Source: Arcticibacter tournemirensis
Lineage (GTDB): Bacteria; Bacteroidota; Bacteroidia; Sphingobacteriales; Sphingobacteriaceae
Assembly: GCF_006716645.1 (NCBI RefSeq)
Contig: NZ_VFPL01000002.1
Location: 248,001 to 312,000, forward strand
Direction of reading: 5' to 3'
DNA: 64,000 nt
Both the position numbers and the translations under genes were made by a program. Position 1 is the first letter of the stretch; every line of letters starts with the position of its first letter. Shown piece after piece: positions 36,454-44,741 of the stretch. The notes below the pieces were generated by a model that saw nothing but the letters and a program-made list of their open reading frames with translations, was not told the origin of the DNA and did no database searches.

Positions 36454-37077
36454 ATGACTATGCAGACTAATATACTTTGGACCGGACGGGAATATTACTC
36501 GTTAGAAAACTGTTTGATAGAAACGAAGGCAACAGGCTCAATCATTACTTCCTCAATAATTGGGTGTTATGACGAAAGTATTTACAAAGTAGCTTATCGA
36601 ATAGAAACAAACCAAAACTGGGAAACTGTATTGTTAGACCTTACTTGTCAGCATAATAGCAAGACTCAAATAATTAAACTGGAAGGCGATGGCAAGGGTA
36701 ATTGGATGAATAATAGTAAAAAAGCTAACCAGTTCAAAGGATGTATTGACGTGGATATCTCCTTAACGCCTTTCAGTAACACACTTCCCATACGCAGACT
36801 TAAACTAAAGCTCAACCAGACCCGGGAAATCATGGTGCTTTATTGCGACCTTTTGGGTGGACAAATAAAGCCCGTAGGCCAGAGATATACCTGCTTATCT
36901 AATTCTGAATATCATTATGAAAATATTCCGAATGATTTTGAAGCGACAATTCAAGTTGATGAATCAGGATTAGTGGTGGATTATCCGTCATTGTTTGTCA
37001 GAACTAAGGTATTGAAAACCAACTATCGCGGAACAGGGACAAAAGTTGTGGAGAGAAGAGTAAAAGTAAGATATTAG
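36454..37077 (+). CDS. Putative glycolipid-binding domain protein, C-terminus rewritten by an IS element
   Basis: 207 residues as it stands. The opening ILWTGREYYSLENCLIETKA, the IIGCYDESIYKVAYRI segment, and the C-terminal LVVDYPSLFVR match the putative glycolipid-binding family (PF06475). The function is poorly defined; there is no signal peptide. The older IS element begins at 37030 inside the frame. Joining the two host flanks shows that the original gene read ...TNYR followed at once by TAA: the native protein was 192 residues, and the last 15 residues (GTGTKVVERRVKVRY) come from the IS end. The gene therefore still makes a nearly native protein. Confidence 0.8.
   Translation: MTMQTNILWTGREYYSLENCLIETKATGSIITSSIIGCYDESIYKVAYRIETNQNWETVLLDLTCQHNSKTQIIKLEGDGKGNWMNNSKKANQFKGCIDVDISLTPFSNTLPIRRLKLKLNQTREIMVLYCDLLGGQIKPVGQRYTCLSNSEYHYENIPNDFEATIQVDESGLVVDYPSLFVRTKVLKTNYRGTGTKVVERRVKVRY
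37022..37029. repeat. 8-bp target duplication of outer IS, left copy
   Basis: ACTATCGC, repeated exactly at 39900-39907 on the other side of the composite insertion. Confidence 0.85.
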
Positions 37078-37095
37078 CGGGCATAAAATCCATAA

Positions 37096-37461
37096 ATGCA
37101 CGAGTCGTTTAAAGCCCTACTTCCCTTGATTATTCCTGAAGGAGTATCCGATTATTTCCAATTGACAGATCACAAAAAAGACACTAGCGGGATTCATATT
37201 TACCTGGAAGAGATCAACTCCACTCCGGTGGAATACAAGACCAGTAAGTTGCTCTCAAAGGGCTTCTTTGATGAAGTCATTCTGCAGGACTTTCCTATAC
37301 GGGGACAAGAAGTGTATTTGCATGTTAAGCGACGCAGATGGTGGAATCTGGATACAGGAAAGGTCGTTCACCGGGATTGGCGTGTTGTGGCAACAGGAAC
37401 GCGGATCACCAGTGATTTCGCGGCTTTTTTAAAAGCAATCAGCCGATACCCAGCCGCATAG
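37096..37461 (+). CDS. ISAon1-type transposase, N-terminal region protein (outer IS)
   Basis: 121 residues. The small N-terminal ORF of the split transposase: GIHIYLEEINSTPVEYKTSK, LQDFPIRGQEVYLHVKRRRW and DFAAFLKAIS are shared with the inner IS copy. The conserved basic and aromatic residues suggest DNA binding to the element ends. It ends 10 nt before the catalytic ORF, which is in the +1 frame; a TTTTTTAAAAG run at 37425-37435 marks the point where the second frame opens. Confidence 0.85.
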   Translation: MHESFKALLPLIIPEGVSDYFQLTDHKKDTSGIHIYLEEINSTPVEYKTSKLLSKGFFDEVILQDFPIRGQEVYLHVKRRRWWNLDTGKVVHRDWRVVATGTRITSDFAAFLKAISRYPAA

Positions 37462-37471
37462 TCTACAGACG

Positions 37472-38425
37472 ATGGCCTCCTTTTACGGGATCAAAGGGAA
37501 GAAGCTGCAGCGCTATTATCGCGATCAACTCAGTGAATACAAGAATTGGGAGCACTGTACCGATGCCCGTAAAGGCCTGATCTTCCCACAGAACATCGGT
37601 CCTTATCTCTCTATAGATGAGACCAGTCTTTCCCAGGGTGAGCTCTATACGGTGGTCACCAATAAAGAAGCCAGAGGCAAAAAGGGCACTCTGGTTGCCA
37701 TTATGGAAGGTACCCGTTCAGAGAACATCATTCCACTGCTTCAAAAGATCCCCCAAAGACTGCGAAATAAGGTCAGAGAGATCACCCTGGATCTGGCGGG
37801 CAACATGAGTCTGATCGCTAAAAAGTGCTTCCCTTTGGCCTCTCAGGTCATTGATCGCTTTCATGTGCAGCAGTTAGCCACAGAAGCGCTGCAGGAAATA
37901 CGGATCAAATACCGCTGGGAAGCCATTGATGCAGAGAATCAGGCTCTGGAAGAAGCCAAAGCAAGTAAAACAAACTATTCACCTGAAGTATTATCCAATG
38001 GAGATACCTTAAAGCAGTTACTGGCCAGAAGCCGCTATCTGCTCTACAAGGACCAGCAAAACTGGAGTGCTGAACAGGCAGAGCGGGCTTCCCTGCTCTT
38101 TGAGCGATATCCTTCCCTGGAGAAAGCCTATCAGCTAACCCGGGGCTTATCCTGGATATTCAGCAATACCAAAGATAAGCTCTACGCCTTTGCAAGACTG
38201 GCCCGATGGAATGAGAAGGTGGAGCAATCCGGCTTTAAATCTTTTAATGCCATTGCCAGAACCATCACGCTCCACCACAACAATATCCTGAACTACTTTG
38301 ATAACCGAAGTACAAACGCTTCGGCCGAATCGTTCAACGCCAAAATTAAAGCTTTCAGAGCCCAATACAGAGGCGTAGGAAATGTAAACTTTTTCCTCTT
38401 CAGACTCATGAAATTATTTGCTTAG
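37472..38425 (+). CDS. ISAon1-type transposase, catalytic part (outer IS)
   Basis: 317 residues from the ATG; the open frame reaches back to 37433 and the upstream codons align with the inner copy, so the working protein may be a frameshift fusion with the ORF before it. DDE candidates: Asp in LSIDETSLS, Asp in ITLDLAGNMS, Glu in STNASAESFNAKIKAF; RFHVQQLATEALQEIR is the typical ISL3-like segment after the second Asp. No internal stop or frameshift is seen, so it may be intact. Confidence 0.88.
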   Translation: MASFYGIKGKKLQRYYRDQLSEYKNWEHCTDARKGLIFPQNIGPYLSIDETSLSQGELYTVVTNKEARGKKGTLVAIMEGTRSENIIPLLQKIPQRLRNKVREITLDLAGNMSLIAKKCFPLASQVIDRFHVQQLATEALQEIRIKYRWEAIDAENQALEEAKASKTNYSPEVLSNGDTLKQLLARSRYLLYKDQQNWSAEQAERASLLFERYPSLEKAYQLTRGLSWIFSNTKDKLYAFARLARWNEKVEQSGFKSFNAIARTITLHHNNILNYFDNRSTNASAESFNAKIKAFRAQYRGVGNVNFFLFRLMKLFA

Positions 38426-38440
38426 TCCACAGGTTTTGGA

Positions 38441-38448
38441 ACAGATCC
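38441..38448. repeat. 8-bp target duplication of inner IS, left copy
   Basis: ACAGATCC, exactly repeated at 39892-39899. These 8 bp are also the right tip of the outer IS. Confidence 0.9.
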
Positions 38449-38481
38449 GGATCAAGCGGAATTCCTGGGGGGAAGGCTTTA

Positions 38482-39465
38482 TTAAGCATAAATATTAGCA
38501 AGACGGAATAAGAAGAAAGCAGTATCTCTAACACCTCTGGAGGTAGCTCTGAAAGCCTTGATCTTGGCATTGAAAGATTCAGCAGCGGCGTTGGTACTTC
38601 TGTTGTCAAAGAAGTTCAGGATATATTCGTAATGGCTTTGTACCGATCTGGCTACTGTGCTGAAAGAATCAATAGCAGAAGTTTCCACATCATTATACCA
38701 CATGGCCAGTCTTTTAAAAGCCTGTGTCTTGCTCTTACAGATGGTAAAGATGTTACTTAACCTGAGGGCTAACTGATAGGCTTTATGTAACAGGGGATAG
38801 CGGGGAAATAGGATGTCTGCACGTTCTTTTTGTGATGGAGTCCATTTGCTTTCGTGTTTAAAGAGCAGATATCTGCTTCGGGCCAGGAGCTGCTTGAGGG
38901 TATCGCCATTAGGAAGCACCTCAGGCTGATAGCTTTGTTTGGTTTTCCTGGCCTGGGCAATCCGTCCGTTCTCCTCTTCCAAAGCTTCCCACCGGTATCT
39001 GATCCTGAGCTCCTGAACAGCATCGCTGGCAAGCTTTTGTACATGGAACCGGTCAATGACCCGGCGGGCAGATGGAAAGCATCTTCGGATAGCTTTGGCC
39101 ATATTTGCAGCCATATCCAGGGTTACTTCTTTTACTTTTTTTCTCAGGCGGAATGATATACGCTCTAAAACTGCAATGATCTGATCGGCCTGAGTGCCTT
39201 TCAGCATGGCTACAATGCTCCCTTTTCTCCCTCTTGCAGCCTTATTAGTGATTATAGTATACAATTCTCCGCCAGAGAGGGCCGTTTCATCTATACTGAG
39301 GTATTCTCCCATGTTGGCCGGGAATATCATCCATTCGGCAGCATGATCTTTCTGTTCCCACTGATGGAATGTACTGATATGATCTTTATATTGTTCCTGT
39401 AACTGTTTACCGTCAATCCTAAAATAGTGTCCCAGTTGATGACAGCTTACCGGATAATTATCCAA
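38482..39465 (-). CDS. ISAon1-type transposase, catalytic part (inner IS)
   Basis: 327 codons open from a TTG; there is no good ATG near the start, which supports synthesis by frameshift from the upstream ORF that overlaps it. DDE candidates lie in LSIDETALS, VTLDMAANMA and STNAAAESFNAKIKAF. SCHQLGHYFRIDGKQLQEQY at its start aligns without gaps to the untranslated-looking codons upstream of the outer IS ATG, showing the whole stretch is coding. Confidence 0.88.
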   Translation of the reverse strand: MDNYPVSCHQLGHYFRIDGKQLQEQYKDHISTFHQWEQKDHAAEWMIFPANMGEYLSIDETALSGGELYTIITNKAARGRKGSIVAMLKGTQADQIIAVLERISFRLRKKVKEVTLDMAANMAKAIRRCFPSARRVIDRFHVQKLASDAVQELRIRYRWEALEEENGRIAQARKTKQSYQPEVLPNGDTLKQLLARSRYLLFKHESKWTPSQKERADILFPRYPLLHKAYQLALRLSNIFTICKSKTQAFKRLAMWYNDVETSAIDSFSTVARSVQSHYEYILNFFDNRSTNAAAESFNAKIKAFRATSRGVRDTAFFLFRLANIYA

Positions 39466-39811
39466 ATATTCCTTTTAAAAAAGCGGCGAATTCTGTGGTC
39501 ATCCGCGCTCCTTTCTGTACTAAATCCCAGTCTCTGGTTACTATAGTCCCTTTATCTGCTACTTCCCATCTGCGCCGTTTTATACACAAGTTTACCTTCT
39601 GGCCCCGGATAGGAAAGTCCTGAATGGTGATTTCGGGCATGAACCCCTTGGATTCCAGCTTTTGGTTGTGATATTCCTGGGGAAGGATATTCTTCTCTTC
39701 AAGATATATATGCAGGCCTGCTGCACTTTGAAGCACCTGTGTTAATTCAAAAAATTCTAAGATGCCTTTCGGTAATAATATGCTCGCTAACTGTAGGTAT
39801 GGATCTTGCAA
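39458..39811 (-). CDS. ISAon1-type transposase, N-terminal region protein (inner IS)
   Basis: 117 residues, homologous to the outer IS counterpart (AGLHIYLEEKNILPQEY, IQDFPIRGQKVNLCIKRRRW, EFAAFLKGIFG). It ends overlapping the catalytic ORF by 8 nt, again in the +1 frame, with the same TTTTTTAAAAG run near the junction. Confidence 0.85.
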   Translation of the reverse strand: MQDPYLQLASILLPKGILEFFELTQVLQSAAGLHIYLEEKNILPQEYHNQKLESKGFMPEITIQDFPIRGQKVNLCIKRRRWEVADKGTIVTRDWDLVQKGARMTTEFAAFLKGIFG

Positions 39812-39899
39812 GGGTTACTCTTTTTACGTGTTATTAACTCTCCGCAAAAAAACAACTTTTCATTGTATCCCCCAAGTATTCCGCTTGATCCACAGATCC

Positions 39900-39907
39900 A
39901 CTATCGC
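39900..39907. repeat. 8-bp target duplication of outer IS, right copy
   Basis: ACTATCGC. The next three bases are TAA, the original stop codon of the glycolipid-binding gene when the insertions are removed. Confidence 0.85.
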
Positions 39908-39959
39908 TAATTCTGGATCCGCGCAATACCTGACGTTGACTAAAAACCGACGTAAAACA

Positions 39960-39995
39960 AAAGAGGGAAGGACTCAATTGAATCTTTCCCTCTTT
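39960..39995 (-). terminator. Terminator of the tRNA-fMet/tRNA-Glu operon
   Basis: AAAGAGGGAA (39960-39969) pairs with TTCCCTCTTT (39986-39995); on the minus strand a TTTTGTTTTA tract follows. It lies directly after tRNA-Glu copy 2. Confidence 0.75.
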
Positions 39996-39997
39996 AG

Positions 39998-40069
39998 TAG
40001 CCCGTAGGGGAATCGAACCCCTGTTTCAAGAATGAAAATCTTGCGTCCTAACCCCTAGACGAACGGGCC
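39998..40069 (-). tRNA. tRNA-Glu (anticodon UUC), copy 2
   Basis: Identical in all 72 positions to copy 1 at 31618-31689, with two more identical bases on the 3' side (74 bp in total). It is cotranscribed with the initiator tRNA 44 bp upstream. Confidence 0.95.
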
Positions 40070-40113
40070 AATATTTCCTTTTTACCGAGTCATCTCGCAC
40101 GACTCTTTTTCGG

Positions 40114-40186
<73 letters not shown>

Positions 40187-40271
40187 CTATTTTTTCCTTT
40201 CCAAATTTCCCTGATTTGACCTCCTGTGAGGCTTTTTCAGCAACCCCTCATAACTTAGGGTACCGTTTGAA

Positions 40272-40310
40272 TTGGACTGCAAAGATAAATTTCGTTTCTT
40301 TGCAGTCCAA
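40272..40310. promoter_or_regulatory. Superimposed divergent promoters of era and tRNA-fMet operon in a perfect inverted repeat
   Basis: TTGGACTGCAAAGA (40272-40285) and its exact inverse (40297-40310) flank an 11-nt centre. On the minus strand TTTG (40308-40311), 20 nt, TATCTTTG (40280-40287) is a consensus tRNA promoter. On the plus strand ATTG (40271-40274), 20 nt, TTTCTTTG (40295-40302) is a weaker promoter for era. Each arm supplies the -33 of one promoter and part of the -7 of the other, so polymerase can probably occupy only one at a time. Confidence 0.7.
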
Positions 40311-40331
40311 ATCTTTTTTAAAAAAAATTTC

Positions 40332-41210
40332 ATGACGCATAAAGCCGGATTTGTGAGCATCGTAGGTAAGCCAAATGCAGGTAAATCAACCCTGATGAAT
40401 TCTCTTGTTGGAGAGAAGATGTCTATCATTACCCCAAAGGCCCAAACAACACGCCACCGTATCCTCGGAATAGTAAATGAAGACGACTATCAAATCGTGT
40501 TCTCTGATACGCCAGGCGTGATTAAACCTGCGTACGGACTTCAGGAAAGCATGATGGACGCTGTAGACGAATCGCTTGTCGACGCCGATATTATACTGCT
40601 TGTAACCGACATTAACGAACGCTACGACGAGGCAGATGTGATCGAGAAACTTAAAAATACCCTCTCGCCGGTTGCTGTTGTTATTAATAAAATCGACACG
40701 TCCTCACAGGAAAACGTTTTTGCTAAAATAGAATTCTGGAAAGAACAGCTTAATCCAAAGGCAGTTTTTGCGGTATCGGCTTTGCACGATCACAACGTAA
40801 AATCGGTAATGGAGTTCATTATAGACTACCTCCCCGAGCATCCTCCATATTACGATAAAGACACACTTACCGATAGGAACGAGCGGTTCTTTGTTTCAGA
40901 AATGATCAGGGAGAAAATATTTAAGCTCTACCAGAAAGAAATTCCATACAGCACAGAAGTTATCATAACCGCTTTTAAAGAAGAAGACAAGATAACCAGG
41001 ATCAGCGCAGAAATTATAGTTGAGCGCGACTCCCAAAAGAACATCCTCATTGGCAAAGGAGGCGAGATGCTTAAAAAGGTTGGAACCTATGCCCGTAAAG
41101 ACATGGAAGAGTTTCTTCAGAGAAAAATATTCCTTGAAATGTTTGTTAAGGTTATACCCGATTGGCGGAACAGGAAAAATTATCTGAAACAGTTTGGGTA
41201 CGACTCATAG
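40332..41210 (+). CDS. era: GTPase Era
   Basis: 292 residues from the ATG at 40332 (an upstream in-frame start at 40272 lies in the promoter palindrome). Ras-like GTPase: G1 GKPNAGKST, G3 DTPG, G4 NKID; C-terminal KH domain with ILIGKGGEMLKKVG that binds the 3' end of 16S rRNA. Era assists 30S subunit maturation. It is followed by der, another ribosome GTPase, after 116 bp. Confidence 0.97.
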   Translation: MTHKAGFVSIVGKPNAGKSTLMNSLVGEKMSIITPKAQTTRHRILGIVNEDDYQIVFSDTPGVIKPAYGLQESMMDAVDESLVDADIILLVTDINERYDEADVIEKLKNTLSPVAVVINKIDTSSQENVFAKIEFWKEQLNPKAVFAVSALHDHNVKSVMEFIIDYLPEHPPYYDKDTLTDRNERFFVSEMIREKIFKLYQKEIPYSTEVIITAFKEEDKITRISAEIIVERDSQKNILIGKGGEMLKKVGTYARKDMEEFLQRKIFLEMFVKVIPDWRNRKNYLKQFGYDS

Positions 41211-41326
41211 AAGCAAGAATTAAGAAACGAGAAAAAAATAAAACCCATAGGCGAAGCAGCATTAAGGGAACAGACATCTGATGTTACGCCCGCTCCTGTC
41301 CTATAACAATTGATCTGATAATAATT

Positions 41327-42628
41327 ATGAGTAACATAGTAGCAATAGTAGGACGGCCTAACGTAGGGAAATCCACTTTATATAACCGTCTTACCGAAAC
41401 AAGGAAAGCGATTGTAGACGACATGAGCGGAGTAACCCGCGACCGCCATTACGGATTAGCGGAATGGACAGGTAAAACATTTACTGTGGTAGATACAGGG
41501 GGTTACGTGGCCGGTTCCGAAGATTTATTTGAAATTGCCATCCGCGAGCAGGTGCTGATTGCGATAGAAGAAGCAACCGTTATCCTGTTCATGGTTGATG
41601 TTACTACAGGAGTAACCGATCTTGACGATAGCATTGCTGATCTTTTGCGCAGAAGTAAAAAACCTGTGCTGATAGTCGCAAACAAGGTAGACAATAACCA
41701 GCTTCTGAATGAGACACATCAGTTCTACAGCCTGGGGCTCGGTGAAATTTATGGCATCTCGTCTATGACGGGATCAGGAACCGGGGAATTACTTGATGAA
41801 ACAATAAAGCATTTCAATGAGGAGGAACCTGAAGTTTCGACGTTGCCGAAATACGCAATTGTGGGCCGGCCGAACGTTGGGAAGTCGTCGCTTATCAACG
41901 CTCTTATAGGTAAAGACCGTAATATTGTAACTCCTATCGCCGGTACCACCCGCGATTCCATCCATATCCATTACAACCAGTTCGGTCATGATTTTATGCT
42001 GATTGACACTGCCGGACTGCGGAAAAAAACCAAGGTAAAGGAGAATATCGAATTCTATTCGGTAATGCGAACGATTAAAGCCCTTGAAGAAGCTGACGTA
42101 AGCATCCTGATGATTGATGCCGTGGAGGGAATAGAATCGCAGGACATTAACATTTTCCACCTTGCTGAAAAGAATAAAAAGGGAATAGTGATTCTGATCA
42201 ACAAATGGGATCTGATCGAGAAAACTCATAAAACCACCAAAGCTTTCGAAGAGCAGATACGGGAGAAAATTGCGCCGTTCACAGATGTTCCGATCGTCTT
42301 TACATCGGTAACCGAAAAGCAGAGGATTTTTAAAGCAATAGAGGCCGCATCTAAGGTTTATGAAAACAAAAACAAGAAGATCCCTACTTCTAAGCTTAAT
42401 GATGTCATGCTGCCATTGATTGAAAGTTATCCTCCGCCATCACTTAAGGGTAAGTATGTAAAGATTAAGTACATCACCCAGCTGAGTGGTTCCTCTCCCA
42501 TTTTTGCGTTTTTCTGTAATCTCCCCCAGTACATTAAGGAGCCCTACAAAAGATTTCTTGAAAACAAACTAAGAGAACATTTTGACTTTAGCGGTGTTCC
42601 TATTCAGGTATATTTCCGCCAGAAGTAA
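41327..42628 (+). CDS. der: Ribosome biogenesis GTPase Der (EngA)
   Basis: 433 residues with two tandem GTPase domains ([14 protein letters not shown] at residue ~8 with [18 protein letters not shown] at ~180 with NKWD) and a C-terminal KH-like domain ([20 protein letters not shown]). Essential for 50S assembly. Next to era, as often in Bacteroidota. Confidence 0.98.
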   Translation: MSNIVAIVGRPNVGKSTLYNRLTETRKAIVDDMSGVTRDRHYGLAEWTGKTFTVVDTGGYVAGSEDLFEIAIREQVLIAIEEATVILFMVDVTTGVTDLDDSIADLLRRSKKPVLIVANKVDNNQLLNETHQFYSLGLGEIYGISSMTGSGTGELLDETIKHFNEEEPEVSTLPKYAIVGRPNVGKSSLINALIGKDRNIVTPIAGTTRDSIHIHYNQFGHDFMLIDTAGLRKKTKVKENIEFYSVMRTIKALEEADVSILMIDAVEGIESQDINIFHLAEKNKKGIVILINKWDLIEKTHKTTKAFEEQIREKIAPFTDVPIVFTSVTEKQRIFKAIEAASKVYENKNKKIPTSKLNDVMLPLIESYPPPSLKGKYVKIKYITQLSGSSPIFAFFCNLPQYIKEPYKRFLENKLREHFDFSGVPIQVYFRQK

Positions 42629-42638
42629 CAATTATCAT

Positions 42639-42860
42639 ATGAAAACGAATTTAATAATCCTTGCACTTGCCGTTTCTGTATCTATTACAGCATGCGGGGG
42701 CAACCGTGAAGAAACTGACGACAAAGATTCAATTGAGGCTGTACGGTCTGCAGATTCTATGCTTCAGAATGAACTGAATGCCGACACATCGGCCAGCAGT
42801 CTGGATAGTGTAGACACGCTCACAGAAGACAACACCGCAACAGGAAGTAAAAACAAGTAA
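42639..42860 (+). CDS. Small acidic lipoprotein
   Basis: 73 residues from the ATG at 42639, 10 bp after der. Signal peptide with lipobox ITACGG (Cys19); the mature part is Asp/Ser/Thr-rich with no fold visible (RSADSMLQNELNADTSASSL). Probably a surface or periplasmic lipoprotein of unknown role. An upstream in-frame start inside der is unlikely. Confidence 0.65.
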   Translation: MKTNLIILALAVSVSITACGGNREETDDKDSIEAVRSADSMLQNELNADTSASSLDSVDTLTEDNTATGSKNK

Positions 42861-42870
42861 ATATCTTATA

Positions 42871-42903
42871 TCACGGTCACTTCAACAAAGCGAGTGACCG
42901 TGA
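42871..42903. terminator. Hairpin overlapping the S41 protease stop codon
   Basis: TCACGGTCACT and AGTGACCGTGA form a perfect 11-bp stem. It spans the end of the S41 gene (-) and follows the small lipoprotein gene (+), so the terminator doubles as the last protease codons. Confidence 0.6.
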
Positions 42904-44487
42904 CACTACATTATCTGTTGAATTAAGCACCTTATAGAATCCCAGCTCGCCGAAATAATAACGTGCGAGCATTGCTTTCATGTCTATATTAATATGCCTT
43001 TCAGCAACCTTAAAAAGCCCAGGGTTATACTTGATACCTTTGGCAGAAGCAAGAGCAAGGATTTGTTGATAATGCCCGGGACTTAATGTAAATGTCTTTA
43101 CAAATTCGTCGAGCGAATCGGGGGCATGTTCTCTAATAAGAGAATTATATAGAAAATCATTCAGTACTCCCTTAGCGTTAAGCGCAAAATACATCTCATT
43201 GTATCCCAACGTATCGATAGGAACGTAAACATCGGGCATTATACCTCCTCCTCCGTACATCAGCCTGCCAGAGGCTGTTTTATAAATACGCCCTTTCTTA
43301 TAAAGGCTGTCCATAAGGTGTTTTCGATCGGAATTTAGTTCGCCGTTCTTGTGCCTGTTCCATACTTCCTCAAAATAAGGACCCGGCCCCTCATCATATG
43401 GCCTTTGTATAGAACGTCCGGAAGGTGTATAATAACGGGCTACAGTTAAATTCAGCGCCGAGCCATCACCAAAATTAAACTGCTCCTGCACGAGTCCCTT
43501 TCCAAAAGATCTTCGTCCCACGATAGTTCCCCTGTCAAGATCCTGTACTGCGCCTGCAACTATTTCACTTGCTGATGCTGTATTCTCGTTAATAAGTACA
43601 ACTAATTTACCTTTTTCAAATTTCCCTTCGGGCGTGGCAAAATAATCGGTTCGTGGTTCATGTGCACCCCTGGTATAAACTATTAGTTTTTTTTCTCCAA
43701 GGAACTGATCAGACAAAGCAGTAGCAGCGCTGAGATATCCGCCACCATTTTCGCGCAGATCCAGCACAAGACTCTTCATTCCTTCCTTCTTCAGTCTTTC
43801 GAGTTCGGCAATGAAATCGTCGTCGGTATGCGCACCGAACCTGCTGATCTTCACGTAGCCAACATCCTTGGTAAGCAAGTAGGCAACATCTATGCTGCTA
43901 ACGCTTATCTTATCCCTTATCACCGAAACAGTCTTATAGGCTTTCAAGCCTGCTCTTCTGATAGTAAGCCGCACGGCAGTGCCGCGTCTGCCCCGGATAA
44001 GTTCGACTATCTTTTTGTTTGTGATATCTTTTCCTGCAATATTGTTGCCGTCGATCTGAATCACGCGATCGCCTTCGCTCAAACCTGCTTTTGCAGCCGG
44101 CCCATTCTTATTCACACCAGTTACCAATAGCGTGTCGTTCAAAAGATGATATTCAATCCCGATGCCATTGTAGTTCCCTTCAAGATCCTCGGAAAACAGA
44201 CGTGCATCAACAGGCGGCAAGTAGGCAGAATGAGGATCAAGGTTTTTCAAGAGCTCATTTATCGTCAAGTCCTGCAAGGAATCAACATTCACGGGATCAA
44301 CATAATTATCTCTGATCAGGCTAATTACCTTTTCTACTTTTCCGTCCCGGCCACCTGTTAGGAATGGAATGAACGTCCCGTTTCGCGAATTACTGTTTTC
44401 CTTTTGAAATTTCGGACCCAGGATCATTCCCAGCACTAATGTTCCTGCATAACAGCCCGCTATTAATAGATTATTCCTCGTCGACAA
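42877..44487 (-). CDS. S41 family C-terminal processing peptidase
   Basis: 536 residues from the TTG at 44487; the frame stays open to another TTG at 44550, but the family begins with a few charged residues followed by the membrane anchor (NNLLIAGCYAGTLVLGMILG), so the shorter form is preferred, with low certainty. In order: anchor, cap domain, PDZ (NGIGIEYHLLNDTLLVTGVN ... GLSEGDRVIQIDG), and the peptidase core with Ser in NTASASEIVAGA and Lys in SFGKGLVQEQF, the Ser/Lys dyad. CTPs trim periplasmic proteins such as cell-wall hydrolases. Confidence 0.9.
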   Translation of the reverse strand: MSTRNNLLIAGCYAGTLVLGMILGPKFQKENSNSRNGTFIPFLTGGRDGKVEKVISLIRDNYVDPVNVDSLQDLTINELLKNLDPHSAYLPPVDARLFSEDLEGNYNGIGIEYHLLNDTLLVTGVNKNGPAAKAGLSEGDRVIQIDGNNIAGKDITNKKIVELIRGRRGTAVRLTIRRAGLKAYKTVSVIRDKISVSSIDVAYLLTKDVGYVKISRFGAHTDDDFIAELERLKKEGMKSLVLDLRENGGGYLSAATALSDQFLGEKKLIVYTRGAHEPRTDYFATPEGKFEKGKLVVLINENTASASEIVAGAVQDLDRGTIVGRRSFGKGLVQEQFNFGDGSALNLTVARYYTPSGRSIQRPYDEGPGPYFEEVWNRHKNGELNSDRKHLMDSLYKKGRIYKTASGRLMYGGGGIMPDVYVPIDTLGYNEMYFALNAKGVLNDFLYNSLIREHAPDSLDEFVKTFTLSPGHYQQILALASAKGIKYNPGLFKVAERHINIDMKAMLARYYFGELGFYKVLNSTDNVVSRSLALLK

Positions 44488-44741
44488 AGCCTTGTTTATT
44501 TCTGTTGCTAAATTACTATAACTACAGTCATTAATAGATGAAAAATGCAAATAAAAAACAAATAGACTGTATTTTTTACATTTACATGCGCGCTGTTTTT
44601 TATAACGTGGGGAGGCAACAAAATAATGTATAAATAGTTAACTAATTATACACTCCGGCACTTGCTGCCGTGATTAAAATAAAGAAAAAAGAGCACGAGA
44701 ATAATTTATCCATAGGTTTCTCTTTAACTTTGTATTTAGAT

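Larger units (their letters stand above)
38449..39891 (-). mobile_element. Inner ISAon1-type insertion sequence
   Basis: 1443 bp. Terminal inverted repeats share GGATCAAGCGGAAT exactly and agree at 21 of the first 23 positions (38449-38471 and 39869-39891). An exact 8-bp duplication ACAGATCC flanks it. It carries the two transposase ORFs on the minus strand, tail-to-tail with those of the outer IS. Sequence differs widely from the outer element, so they are related but distinct ISs, not copies. Exact duplications and intact ORFs suggest a recent event. Confidence 0.92.
37030..39899 (+). mobile_element. Outer ISAon1-type insertion sequence, interrupted by an inner IS
   Basis: Its own sequence is 37030-38448 (1419 bp), completed by either copy of the 8-bp ACAGATCC at its right end. 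Imperfect terminal repeats start GGAACAGGGACAAAAG on the left and GGATCTGTTCCAAAAC on the right (16 of the first 23 positions agree). Flanking ACTATCGC at 37022-37029 and 39900-39907 is an exact 8-bp target duplication, the size expected for ISL3-like elements, whose ends also begin GG. It carries orfA and orfB of a split transposase. The inner IS lies exactly before its last 8 bp. Confidence 0.85.
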
